Source of the DNA: an uncultured Bacteroidales bacterium
GTDB taxonomy: Bacteria; Bacteroidota; Bacteroidia; Bacteroidales; UBA932
Length of the DNA: 46,283 nucleotides
NCBI GenBank assembly: GCA_945948555.1
Contig: CAMFBM010000018.1
Span: forward strand, 1 to 46,283
Reading direction: 5' to 3'
Shown here: one piece after another, positions 17,556-24,371 of the stretch
Layout of the letters: each line of letters opens with the position of its first letter
How positions within the stretch are numbered: the stretch's first letter is position 1
Position numbers and translations under genes: made by a program
Notes under the pieces: generated by a model
What the model was told of the DNA's origin: nothing
Databases searched by the model: none
Seen by the model: only the letters and a program-made list of their open reading frames with translations

Positions 17556-18641
17556 ATGAGAATGAAAACAATAGCAAAACTGTTTCCAGCCGCAGCAATA
17601 GCCGTGGCCGTTGTGTCCTGCGCGTCATCGGAGGCGACGAGGATTTCGGGAATCGCCCCGGAAGGAATTGACAGTGTGTATGTTACAGTCCCACAGATGG
17701 ATGTGGACACCCTTGTGCCCATGACCAGAGGGAAATTCAATCTGGCACTTCCTGTGGACGAGACTGTCGCAGGAGTTGTTGAAGCAGGGAATTACAAGGT
17801 CCGCTTTATTCCTGACGGATCAAAAATCACCGTGACCCTCTCTGATGAGAAGTGCACGGCAAAGTCCAGAGGGAATGGTGCACAGGCGGCTCTTGATGGA
17901 TTCATTGCCTTCGAGGAGGAACTTTCGGGGAGACTCAGCCAGGAAATCAACGGCATCAGGCAGGATACCACCCTCACGGAAACTGAGGCAAGTACCAGAC
18001 TGGATGGAATCTATGACGAGATCATCGGAGAGTTTGTCGGGAAAGGACTTGAGACAATCGCATCCAATCCGGACAACTTCGTGGCTGTCTATGCTTTCAG
18101 CGAAATTTCCTCAAGCCTTGAGGATGAACAGATTGACTCTGTCCTGAACACTCTGGGACCGAAAATCAGCGACAATCCCCAGATTGTCCGTGTGAAGAAG
18201 GAACTTCAGAGCAAGAAGACCACTGCCGAAGGATGTATGTTCACAGACTTCATCATCCCTGACTCCGACGGGAAATCAGTCAGTTTCTCGGAGTACATCG
18301 GAAAGGGTAAATATGTCCTTGTGGATTTCTGGGCATCCTGGTGCGGGCCTTGCAAGAGGGAGATTCCGAACATCAGGGACGTTTACAAAAAGTACAAGGG
18401 AGCGAAGTTCGATGTCCTGAGCATCGCCGTCTGGGACAAGCCTGAGGACACCAAGAAGGCTGCCGCAGAGCATGGAGTAATCTGGAACCAGATTATCAAC
18501 GCACAGACCATCCCTACCGAAATATATGGCATTCAGGGCATTCCGCAGATTATGCTTTTCGGTCCTGACGGGACCATCCTCAAGAGGGACCTTCGCGGAG
18601 AAGGTATTGAGGCTGCCGTGAAAGAAGCCCTCGGCAAGTGA
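17556..18641 (+). CDS. TlpA-like thioredoxin-fold lipoprotein
   Basis: A 361-residue envelope thiol-disulfide oxidoreductase. Seen: lipoprotein signal ending VVSC (Cys22), an N-terminal beta-rich domain of the DUF4369 type (about 28-100), a helical linker, and a C-terminal AhpC/TSA-thioredoxin domain with YVLVDFWASWCGPCKREI holding the active CxxC (Cys263-Cys266) and the cis-Pro region GIQGIPQIML. Proteins of this build in Bacteroidota keep periplasmic cysteines reduced or support cytochrome maturation; the exact partner is unknown. The stop overlaps the GTG start of uvrC (GTGA), a likely chance operon partner rather than a functional one. Confidence 0.88.
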   Translation: MRMKTIAKLFPAAAIAVAVVSCASSEATRISGIAPEGIDSVYVTVPQMDVDTLVPMTRGKFNLALPVDETVAGVVEAGNYKVRFIPDGSKITVTLSDEKCTAKSRGNGAQAALDGFIAFEEELSGRLSQEINGIRQDTTLTETEASTRLDGIYDEIIGEFVGKGLETIASNPDNFVAVYAFSEISSSLEDEQIDSVLNTLGPKISDNPQIVRVKKELQSKKTTAEGCMFTDFIIPDSDGKSVSFSEYIGKGKYVLVDFWASWCGPCKREIPNIRDVYKKYKGAKFDVLSIAVWDKPEDTKKAAAEHGVIWNQIINAQTIPTEIYGIQGIPQIMLFGPDGTILKRDLRGEGIEAAVKEALGK

Positions 18642-20761
18642 CGCTGAGAGAAAAAATAGCATTGTTCCCGCATTCCCCCGGAGTCTACAGATACTATGAC
18701 TCCGAGGGGAAGATTATTTATGTAGGCAAGGCCAAGGACCTGCACAAGAGGGTTGCCCAGTATTTCGTGCCGCCGGAAAGACTGACGCGAAAAACGGCCC
18801 TGATGGTCTCCAGGATTGCCGATGCGCAGTACTCCGTCGTGAACTCCGAGGCGGATGCCCTTCTGCTTGAAAACAATCTCATCAAGCAGTACAAGCCGAA
18901 GTACAACATCCTTCTGAAGGATTCCAAGACCTATCCGTGGATATGCGTCAGCGCGGATGAGTTTCCGAAAATCTTCCTGACAAGGCGTGTGGTGAAGGAC
19001 GGTTCGCGCTACTTCGGACCGTACAGCAGCGTGATGCACGCAAGAAACCTTCTGGAATTTTTCCATGGGCTCTACCCCATGCGTACCTGCAACAACAAAA
19101 TAACCTCTGAGGCCATCCTGAGACGCAAGTTCCGGCCCTGTCTGAATTTCCACATCGGGAAATGCCGGGGATGCTGCATCGGGGCTGTTTCCGGCAAGGA
19201 GTACCGCGAAAACATTGAGGAAATTGTCCGCCTGCTGAAGGGAGACGGGAAGGAAATCATCCGGCACTACCGGACCCTGATGACCGAGGCTGCGGAGAGG
19301 ATGGAATTCGAGCAGGCAGCCATCTACAAGGAGAAGATGCAATCCCTTGAGAATCACTACGCCAAGTCGGTGATCGTGAATTCCCAGAATGGGGATGTGG
19401 ATGTGTTCTCCCTTGTGGTTGACAGCAGCGAGGCATTCGGAAACTTTATGAGAATAAGGGGCGGAGCCGTCGTCCAGTCCCTAAATCTTGGTTTCAGGAT
19501 GAACATCGAGGAGTCCCGGGAGGACATTCTAGGACTGTTCATCGCAGAAATACGCTCCAAGTTCGGGGAACTCTCAAGGGAGGTGATTGTGCCTTTCCTG
19601 CCGGATGTAGGTCTGGATGGGGTGGAGTTCCGCATCCCGGTGCGCGGTGACAAACTCGCCCTGCTGGAATTGAGCGCGAAGAATGCCAGGGAGATGCGCT
19701 TCAATGCCCTGAAACAGCGTGAGCACACCGACCCGGATGACTTCCGCAACAAGGTCCTTGAGGAATTGAGGCAGGCACTCGGAATGAAGGAACTGCCCCT
19801 TCACATCGAATGTTTCGACAACTCCAACATCCAGGGCACCAACCCTGTGGCCAGCTGCGTTGTCTTCCGGGACGCCGTTCCGAGCAAGAAGGACTACAGG
19901 CATTTCAACATCAAGACAGTCGTGGGAGCGAATGACTATGCCTCAATGAAGGAGGTGGTGAACAGACGCTACTCCAGGATGCTTGAGGAGGCACCCGACG
20001 ACCTGCCCCAGCTGATTGTCATCGACGGAGGGAAGGGACAGCTGTCATTTGCCTGGCAGGCGCTTGCAGAACTCGGTCTGACGGAAAGGCTGACCGTGGT
20101 CGGTCTTGCAAAGAGACTTGAGGAGGTCATCCGCGTGGGAGACCCCTATCCCCTCTTCCTCGACCGCAACTCGCAGGCTCTGAAGCTTCTCCAGCGGCTT
20201 CGCGACGAGGCCCACCGCTTCGGCATAACCCACCACCGAAACCGCCGCAGCAAGAGTCAGATAGCCTCAGCCCTGCGCGAGGTCAAAGGTGTCGGAGAGA
20301 AAACCGAGCAGAGACTCATTCTGCATTTCGGGAGTGTGGCCCGCATCGCCGCCGCCCCTGTGGAAGACATCGCCGCCCTTGTCGGGCCTACACTTGCGGC
20401 GGATATCTCCAAGGCGCTGAGAGACCGTCATCCGGAAATTTCACTTCACAACGGCATTGACGATGCGGAGACGGTCGGGGCTGGGGAAGGTTTCACTGAC
20501 GGGGCTGGAGAGCATTCTGATGGGGAAGGTTGCGCTGGCACGGATGGAGAGAGTGTCACCGCTGGGGAGCATTCCGCTGGCGGGGCTGGAGGGAGTGCCA
20601 CAGTTGTGGGACATTCCGCTGGCGGGAGTTTCGATGGCAGTTCTGGAGAGAATTCCGCTGACGGGTCTGGAGAGCGTTTCGCTGGGGAAGGTTCCGCTGA
20701 CGGATCTGGAGAGAGAAACGAGTCGGGAAATATGTCAAAACCAAGAAAAACAAAAGAATGA
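18638..20761 (+). CDS. uvrC: UvrABC excision nuclease subunit C with an added low-complexity tail
   Basis: UvrC makes the 3' and 5' incisions around DNA lesions bound by UvrB. Seen: N-terminal GIY-YIG nuclease (PGVYRYYDSEGKIIYVGKAK, about 12-31), the UVR helical region (MEFEQAAIYKEKMQSLE, about 220), the RNase H-like endonuclease half (ECFDNSNIQG, DGGKGQL) and the double helix-hairpin-helix (REVKGVGEKTEQRLILHFGS). After about residue 605 there are roughly 100 extra residues rich in Gly, Ser, Glu and Ala, built from 13-14 residue units such as GENSADGSGERFA. I know of no such tail as a standard part of UvrC. The GTG start overlaps the preceding stop by 4 nt; the stop overlaps the pnuC ATG. Confidence 0.95.
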   Translation: MTLREKIALFPHSPGVYRYYDSEGKIIYVGKAKDLHKRVAQYFVPPERLTRKTALMVSRIADAQYSVVNSEADALLLENNLIKQYKPKYNILLKDSKTYPWICVSADEFPKIFLTRRVVKDGSRYFGPYSSVMHARNLLEFFHGLYPMRTCNNKITSEAILRRKFRPCLNFHIGKCRGCCIGAVSGKEYRENIEEIVRLLKGDGKEIIRHYRTLMTEAAERMEFEQAAIYKEKMQSLENHYAKSVIVNSQNGDVDVFSLVVDSSEAFGNFMRIRGGAVVQSLNLGFRMNIEESREDILGLFIAEIRSKFGELSREVIVPFLPDVGLDGVEFRIPVRGDKLALLELSAKNAREMRFNALKQREHTDPDDFRNKVLEELRQALGMKELPLHIECFDNSNIQGTNPVASCVVFRDAVPSKKDYRHFNIKTVVGANDYASMKEVVNRRYSRMLEEAPDDLPQLIVIDGGKGQLSFAWQALAELGLTERLTVVGLAKRLEEVIRVGDPYPLFLDRNSQALKLLQRLRDEAHRFGITHHRNRRSKSQIASALREVKGVGEKTEQRLILHFGSVARIAAAPVEDIAALVGPTLAADISKALRDRHPEISLHNGIDDAETVGAGEGFTDGAGEHSDGEGCAGTDGESVTAGEHSAGGAGGSATVVGHSAGGSFDGSSGENSADGSGERFAGEGSADGSGERNESGNMSKPRKTKE
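20479..20735 (+). repeat. Degenerate minisatellite inside uvrC
   Basis: About six units of 39-42 bp, with recurring words such as CTGGAGAG, GCTGGGGA and TTCCGCTG, all multiples of three so that the frame is kept. In UvrC they give the GE.SADGSGER tail. A second frame stays open as a leucine-rich pattern (units like IPLTGLESVSLGKV) and the reverse strand as a Pro/Ser/Ala-rich frame. Confidence 0.75.
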
Positions 20762-21444
20762 AACGAACCCTTGCCCCCTACGACTGGTTCCTGATAACAG
20801 GAGTGGTCGCCTCCAACCTCATCTATTCTTTTCTGGAAAAGGAATTCGACCCCGTGGGGTCCCTGGCCTGCATCGCCGGAGTCATCTGCGTGGTGCTCGT
20901 CGCCAAAGGCAGCATCTGGAACTACCTTTTCGGAGTCATCAATGTCTCCCTCTACGCCTGGATATCCTACAAGGCAGCCATCTACGGAGATGCCGGTCTG
21001 AATGCCTTCTACTATTTTCCGATGCAGTTCATCGGCTGGTGGCAATGGAGAAAGAGAGGTGCATCGGCATCCTCGAAGGAGGGCGGTGAAACAACAGTGA
21101 AAGCCCGACGGATGACCCTTGTGCAAAGAATCCTTCTTTTCATCGGGTGTACCGTGCTGATAGTCGGCGTGGGCTTTCTGCTGAAACACCTCAACGACCC
21201 GCAGCCTTTCAAGGATGCCGCCACGACAGTCCTAAGCATCATCGCCCAGGCCCTGATGGCCCTTGCCTTCATGGAGCAATGGGTTCTCTGGATTACCGTC
21301 AATGCAATCAGCGTAGTGATGTGGTGCGTCTGCGTGGCGCGCGGAGAAGCCCACGCCGGCATAATGGTGATAATGTGGTGCTTCTACCTGCTGAACTCCA
21401 TCAACGGCCTGCGCGTCTGGCTCAAACTCAGCGCCGGCAAGTAA
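20758..21444 (+). CDS. pnuC: Nicotinamide riboside transporter PnuC
   Basis: PnuC family inner-membrane facilitator for nicotinamide riboside, feeding NAD salvage; related family members carry riboflavin or thiamine, so the vitamin is not certain. 228 residues with about seven hydrophobic segments. Seen: the family block NYLFGVINVSLYAWISYKAA, the FYYFPMQFIGWWQWRKR motif that closes the first half, and VLWITVNAISVVMW near the end. A short charged loop (about residues 100-120) separates the halves. ATG overlaps the uvrC stop (ATGA). No nicotinamide-ribose kinase (NadR) gene is in the window. Confidence 0.88.
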   Translation: MKRTLAPYDWFLITGVVASNLIYSFLEKEFDPVGSLACIAGVICVVLVAKGSIWNYLFGVINVSLYAWISYKAAIYGDAGLNAFYYFPMQFIGWWQWRKRGASASSKEGGETTVKARRMTLVQRILLFIGCTVLIVGVGFLLKHLNDPQPFKDAATTVLSIIAQALMALAFMEQWVLWITVNAISVVMWCVCVARGEAHAGIMVIMWCFYLLNSINGLRVWLKLSAGK

Positions 21445-21466
21445 TTCTCCCCTTTCGCTTTCACTT

Positions 21467-21597
21467 GTCCTCACAGAGGCCCCCTTTTGAGGACGGGATA
21501 GCCAAAACCCCGCATTTATCCTCACAGATGCCCCCTTATGAGGACGGGACATCCTATACCCTCGCATTTGTCCTCAAAAACACGCCCTTATGAGGAC
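21467..21597. repeat. Hairpin array A: three 28-nt palindromic units
   Basis: Units at 21467-21494, 21518-21545 and 21570-21597. Each is exactly 28 nt: GTCCTCA (ATCCTCA in the second), 14 variable nt, then TGAGGAC, so each can form a 7-bp stem, followed by GGGA and a partly conserved 23-24 nt linker. Period 51-52 bp. The same family forms array B at 23893-24022. Confidence 0.85.
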
Positions 21598-21603
21598 GGG
21601 TAC

Positions 21604-21651
21604 AACCCAAAAAGGACAAAGCCATCCATTGCGCTTTGTCCTTTTCGGGTT
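21604..21651. terminator. Strong hairpin, probable bidirectional terminator
   Basis: AACCCAAAAAGGACAAAGC (21604-21622) pairs with 21633-21651 at 18 of 19 positions around a 10-nt loop. It follows pnuC by 160 nt and the last array A unit by 6 nt. A-rich and T-rich sides suit termination in either direction. Confidence 0.65.
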
Positions 21652-21684
21652 TATGACAGAAGGAATCTTCAGAAATAACCAAAC

Positions 21685-21831
21685 TCACTGCAGCAAATCA
21701 TTCAGGAAATCCGATGCAGATTTGTCAAGTTCCAGGATATCCTCTGTTGCCTTTATCAATTCCTTTGTGTTGTCTATAGTCTCTTTCTCCCAAGTCCAAG
21801 TAATAAAAAATCCATCATAGTTGTAGTTGTT
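21685..21831 (-). pseudogene. Possible minus-strand gene remnant, no start codon
   Basis: An open stretch of 48 codons reading YDGFFITWTWEKETIDNTK and ending in LNDLLQ before a TGA, directly after an in-frame stop and with no plausible start. Its amphipathic composition looks like coding sequence. I do not recognise the family. Confidence 0.3.
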
Positions 21832-21840
21832 TTAGTTTGT

Positions 21841-22065
21841 TTGTGCGGCAAAAGTATTCAAAAATCAAATTACCCGTCTTTGTCTTTTTGTGTCTTTCCC
21901 CTGCCGTACAAAGAGGCTGGCAGACAAAGTGCAGCAACGCTTGCAAAAAAGATCGGCGTATCAGCCAAGGCAATTGAAAAGCAACTCGCCAAGCTGAAGG
22001 CCGATGGAATTTTAGACCGAAAAGGCCCTGCAAAAGGCGGTGAATGGGTAGTTGCAAAAAAATGA
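21841..22065 (+). pseudogene. Winged-helix C-terminal fragment, 5' truncated
   Basis: From about 21922 the frame reads RQSAATLAKKIGVSAKAIEK followed by a KLKADGILDRKGPAKGGEW block and a stop. This is the winged-helix end typical of AlbA_2/RecG-like ATP-binding proteins or Fic-family proteins. The residues before it (encoded from a TTG) do not look like any family, and the nucleotide-binding or catalytic part is missing. Probably the surviving 3' end of a deleted accessory gene. Confidence 0.5.
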
Positions 22066-22074
22066 ATTAATTGA

Positions 22075-22132
22075 TTTGATATTTCAGTTATTTTTACATA
22101 TTTTTACCCATTATATTTGATATATCAGTTAT
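22075..22132 (+). promoter_or_regulatory. hipB promoter with two direct-repeat operators
   Basis: TTTGATATTTCAGTTAT (22075-22091) and TTTGATATATCAGTTAT (22116-22132) differ at one base and start 41 bp apart (about four helical turns). The second contains the palindrome TGATATATCA and overlaps the -7 element TATATTTG (22112-22119). This is the expected arrangement for autorepression by a HipB-type antitoxin. Confidence 0.6.
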
Positions 22133-22148
22133 AACTTCTTGGAATAAT

Positions 22149-22415
22149 ATGACCAATTTCGACACTATCGCATTGCTCGGACAGCGGTTCAGGACATATA
22201 GGAAAGCCCTTCATATATCACAGCGGCAACTGCATGAAAAGACAGGGGTTTCCCTGTTCACTATTAGCAGTTTCGAGAATGGCAAGGGACAGGGCCTATC
22301 CCTCTCCCACCTTCTCTCCCTCCTGAATGCTCTGGGACTGGATGACTCCTTTTTGGATCTGGTTCCTGACATTCCTGCTATAGACCCGGAAAAAATGTGG
22401 AATAAAAAGAGATAG
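22149..22415 (+). CDS. hipB: HipB-like XRE-family antitoxin
   Basis: An 88-residue DNA-binding protein. Seen: a Cro/CI-type helix-turn-helix, LHISQRQLHEKTGVSLFTIS (residues 21-40), then ENGKGQGLSLSHLLSLLNALG, the usual XRE fold. It lies 3 nt before hipA, the standard antitoxin-first order, so it should neutralise HipA and repress the operon. Two near-identical 17-bp sites overlap the promoter. It is shorter at the C-terminus than a fully extended XRE protein but otherwise complete. Confidence 0.88.
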   Translation: MTNFDTIALLGQRFRTYRKALHISQRQLHEKTGVSLFTISSFENGKGQGLSLSHLLSLLNALGLDDSFLDLVPDIPAIDPEKMWNKKR

Positions 22416-22418
22416 GAT

Positions 22419-23693
22419 ATGGAGAATACGGTAAAGATATCATTATGGGATGACACCGTGGGATACCTGACCTGGGACAACTCTGATTGGAGGAAAGAGT
22501 CATCCGTTTTCAAGTTTGACTCCTCATTTCTGGAAAAGGGGTTGGACATATCCCCGCTGCAGATGTCAATCAATTCTCCAGCCGAGAAAGCCGGCATACC
22601 GATGAGAGGCGGGAATCCGAGGAATATCTTCAAGGGACTTCCTCCCGTATTCGCTGACTCTTTGCCTGATCATTGGGGAAACAGTATCTTCAGAGCCTGG
22701 GCAAAGGAACATAACATATCGATGAGAATGATATCTCCTGTGGATCTTCTGGCTTTTGTAGGCAAGAGAGCTATGGGCGCCCTTGAATACCACCCGTCTC
22801 TTATCGACGCTGAGGACGAGGCCTGCGACGTCAACGTACAGGAACTATATCTTTTTGCAAGAAGCGTACTGGAAGAGAGGACGAAGATGACTTTCTCCTC
22901 CGATAGGGAACTTCTCTGGCAGGATTTGGTCAAACTCGGAACATCTCCGGGAGGAAAGCGTCCTAAGGTGTTGATTGCGATAAACCGGGAAAACGGTGAC
23001 ATCAAATCTGGACAGGCAATGCTACCCCGGGAATACGACTACTATGTCCTCAAATATGACAACGAATCGGACGCTTTCCCTTACGCCAGGATGGAGTACA
23101 TATATTGGCGTCTGTGCAGGGATGCCGGCATAGATATGAGCGACTCAGAATTGAAGCGATTCGATACTGCCAGCCATTTCATCACAAAACGCTTCGACAG
23201 AGGCCCGGAAGGAAAGATTCATATGCAATCGCTGCTTGCCATGGCAGGTGAGGTTTCTTCGTACGAAGAAGCCTTCGACACTATGAGAAAACTTGATCTC
23301 GGATATAAGGACTTCGAGCAACTTTACAGAAGAATGGTCTTCAACGTTCTCTCCGGCAACATAGATGATCATGCCAGGAATTTCTCGTTCCTGATGGACA
23401 GGACCGGCAGATGGTCACTGGCTCCTGCATACGACATGGTTTACAGCATAGACCCTTCCGTACTTGAAGTCCAGAAAGGGCAGTCCCTCAGCATATGCGG
23501 AAAGAAATCCGGGATCAGTAAAGAAGATCTTATCCAGATTGGACGCTACCATGACATAAACAGGCCGGGGGAAGTTATAGAAAGGACGAAAGACGTTCTG
23601 TCGAATCTGCACGGGTATATGAAGGAGGAAGGCATCAGCGACTCTGTCTGGAAAATGGTTTCGACAGAGTTGAAGTCAAAAGATATTGGGTAA
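22419..23693 (+). CDS. hipA: HipA-like serine/threonine kinase toxin
   Basis: HipA kinases phosphorylate translation targets (glutamyl-tRNA synthetase in E. coli) and slow growth. 424 residues, intact. Seen: the HipA N-terminal domain with FKGLPPVFADSLPDHWGN (71-88), the Gly-rich autophosphorylation segment GTSPGGKRPK (174-183, with Ser176), the nucleotide-binding lysine in YVLKYDN (Lys212), the catalytic loop GNIDDHARN (313-321, Asp316) and the metal-binding Asp339 in APAYDM. In many Bacteroidota HipA is split in two genes; here it is one. The target cannot be deduced. It lies between two hairpin arrays together with gene relics, an island-like setting. Confidence 0.92.
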   Translation: MENTVKISLWDDTVGYLTWDNSDWRKESSVFKFDSSFLEKGLDISPLQMSINSPAEKAGIPMRGGNPRNIFKGLPPVFADSLPDHWGNSIFRAWAKEHNISMRMISPVDLLAFVGKRAMGALEYHPSLIDAEDEACDVNVQELYLFARSVLEERTKMTFSSDRELLWQDLVKLGTSPGGKRPKVLIAINRENGDIKSGQAMLPREYDYYVLKYDNESDAFPYARMEYIYWRLCRDAGIDMSDSELKRFDTASHFITKRFDRGPEGKIHMQSLLAMAGEVSSYEEAFDTMRKLDLGYKDFEQLYRRMVFNVLSGNIDDHARNFSFLMDRTGRWSLAPAYDMVYSIDPSVLEVQKGQSLSICGKKSGISKEDLIQIGRYHDINRPGEVIERTKDVLSNLHGYMKEEGISDSVWKMVSTELKSKDIG

Positions 23694-23892
23694 AAAAAAC
23701 TACCTGCTGAAATCCAGTTCGTACTCTCCGCTATACGGATTTCTTGATTATTACAAGACATCCAAGGAGGCGATTATGTACCGGATGCCATTAGAGACGG
23801 TTCTATGCGAGATGCCTGTGCCGAATGAATTTCACGAGAGACCCGTTGGCATCAAGAAGAAATGGGCCCCACCATAGCACAGACTTGCAATT
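23694..23892. other. hipA 3' flank without a recognised gene
   Basis: Contains a 33-codon open frame at 23776-23877 with an AGGAGG-like sequence before it, but its product (starting MYRMPLETVLCEMP) matches nothing I know. It may be chance. Confidence 0.25.
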
Positions 23893-24022
23893 GTCCTCAA
23901 AAAGGCTGTGTTTTGAGGACGGGATAGGCAAAACCCTGCATTTGTCCTCACAGAGACCCCTTTTTGAGGACGAGACCATCAAAACCCTGCGATTGTCCTC
24001 AAAAACATAGCCTTTTGAGGAC
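23893..24022. repeat. Hairpin array B: three 28-nt palindromic units
   Basis: Units at 23893-23920, 23944-23971 and 23995-24022, in the same orientation as array A with exact 51-bp period. In the first and third the stem extends to 10 bp (GTCCTCAAAA with TTTTGAGGAC) around an 8-nt loop. The linkers share AAAACCCTGC with array A. Because 51 is a multiple of three, each array stays open as a 17-residue repeated peptide (LSSQRP.FEDGI.KT), which is probably not expressed. Confidence 0.85.
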
Positions 24023-24040
24023 GGGGCAGCCACCGAAAGG

Positions 24041-24265
24041 GTGTTGAGACATATTCTGTCCTTAATTGCAGTGTTGTCCTACTGGTTCAAGACTGTGGAA
24101 TACTCCATTTCTCCGCAAGGGAAAAATCTCCCAAATATGGAAGCGTACAAAATGGGGAAGTTTACAGCATATACTCTTTCTAACTGCATTAAGTTCCGAA
24201 AAGTGTATCAAAGCAACAATAAACGGAAGTTGTTAATGCAAAACAACACCTTTCCCTCCAAATAA
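24041..24265 (+). pseudogene. Possible HxlR-type regulator remnant
   Basis: A short open frame includes VEYSISPQGKNLPNMEAY, close to the VEYSLT..GKSL.PILEA block near the C-terminus of HxlR-family winged-helix regulators. The DNA-binding half is absent and the flanking residues do not fit, so at best this is a decayed fragment. No other gene is seen between 24023 and 24371. Confidence 0.3.
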
Positions 24266-24371
24266 TCAAGTCGGGTTGATGAATCCTGAAAGAAATCAGT
24301 TCAGGGTCTCTGTAGTTTCTGTCGTAAGTCTGTGGAGAAGAACTGCTTGTCAGAACGGAGGTTATCATAAA

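Noticed and set aside
20457..21089. A leucine-rich-repeat protein in another frame across the uvrC 3' end
   Set aside because: It overlaps two well-supported genes and has no promoter; the leucine-rich look follows from the repeat in uvrC.
21467..24022. Arrays A and B as CRISPR arrays
   Set aside because: The supposed repeats vary in their central 14 nt while the linkers resemble each other, only three units occur per array, and no cas gene is in the window.
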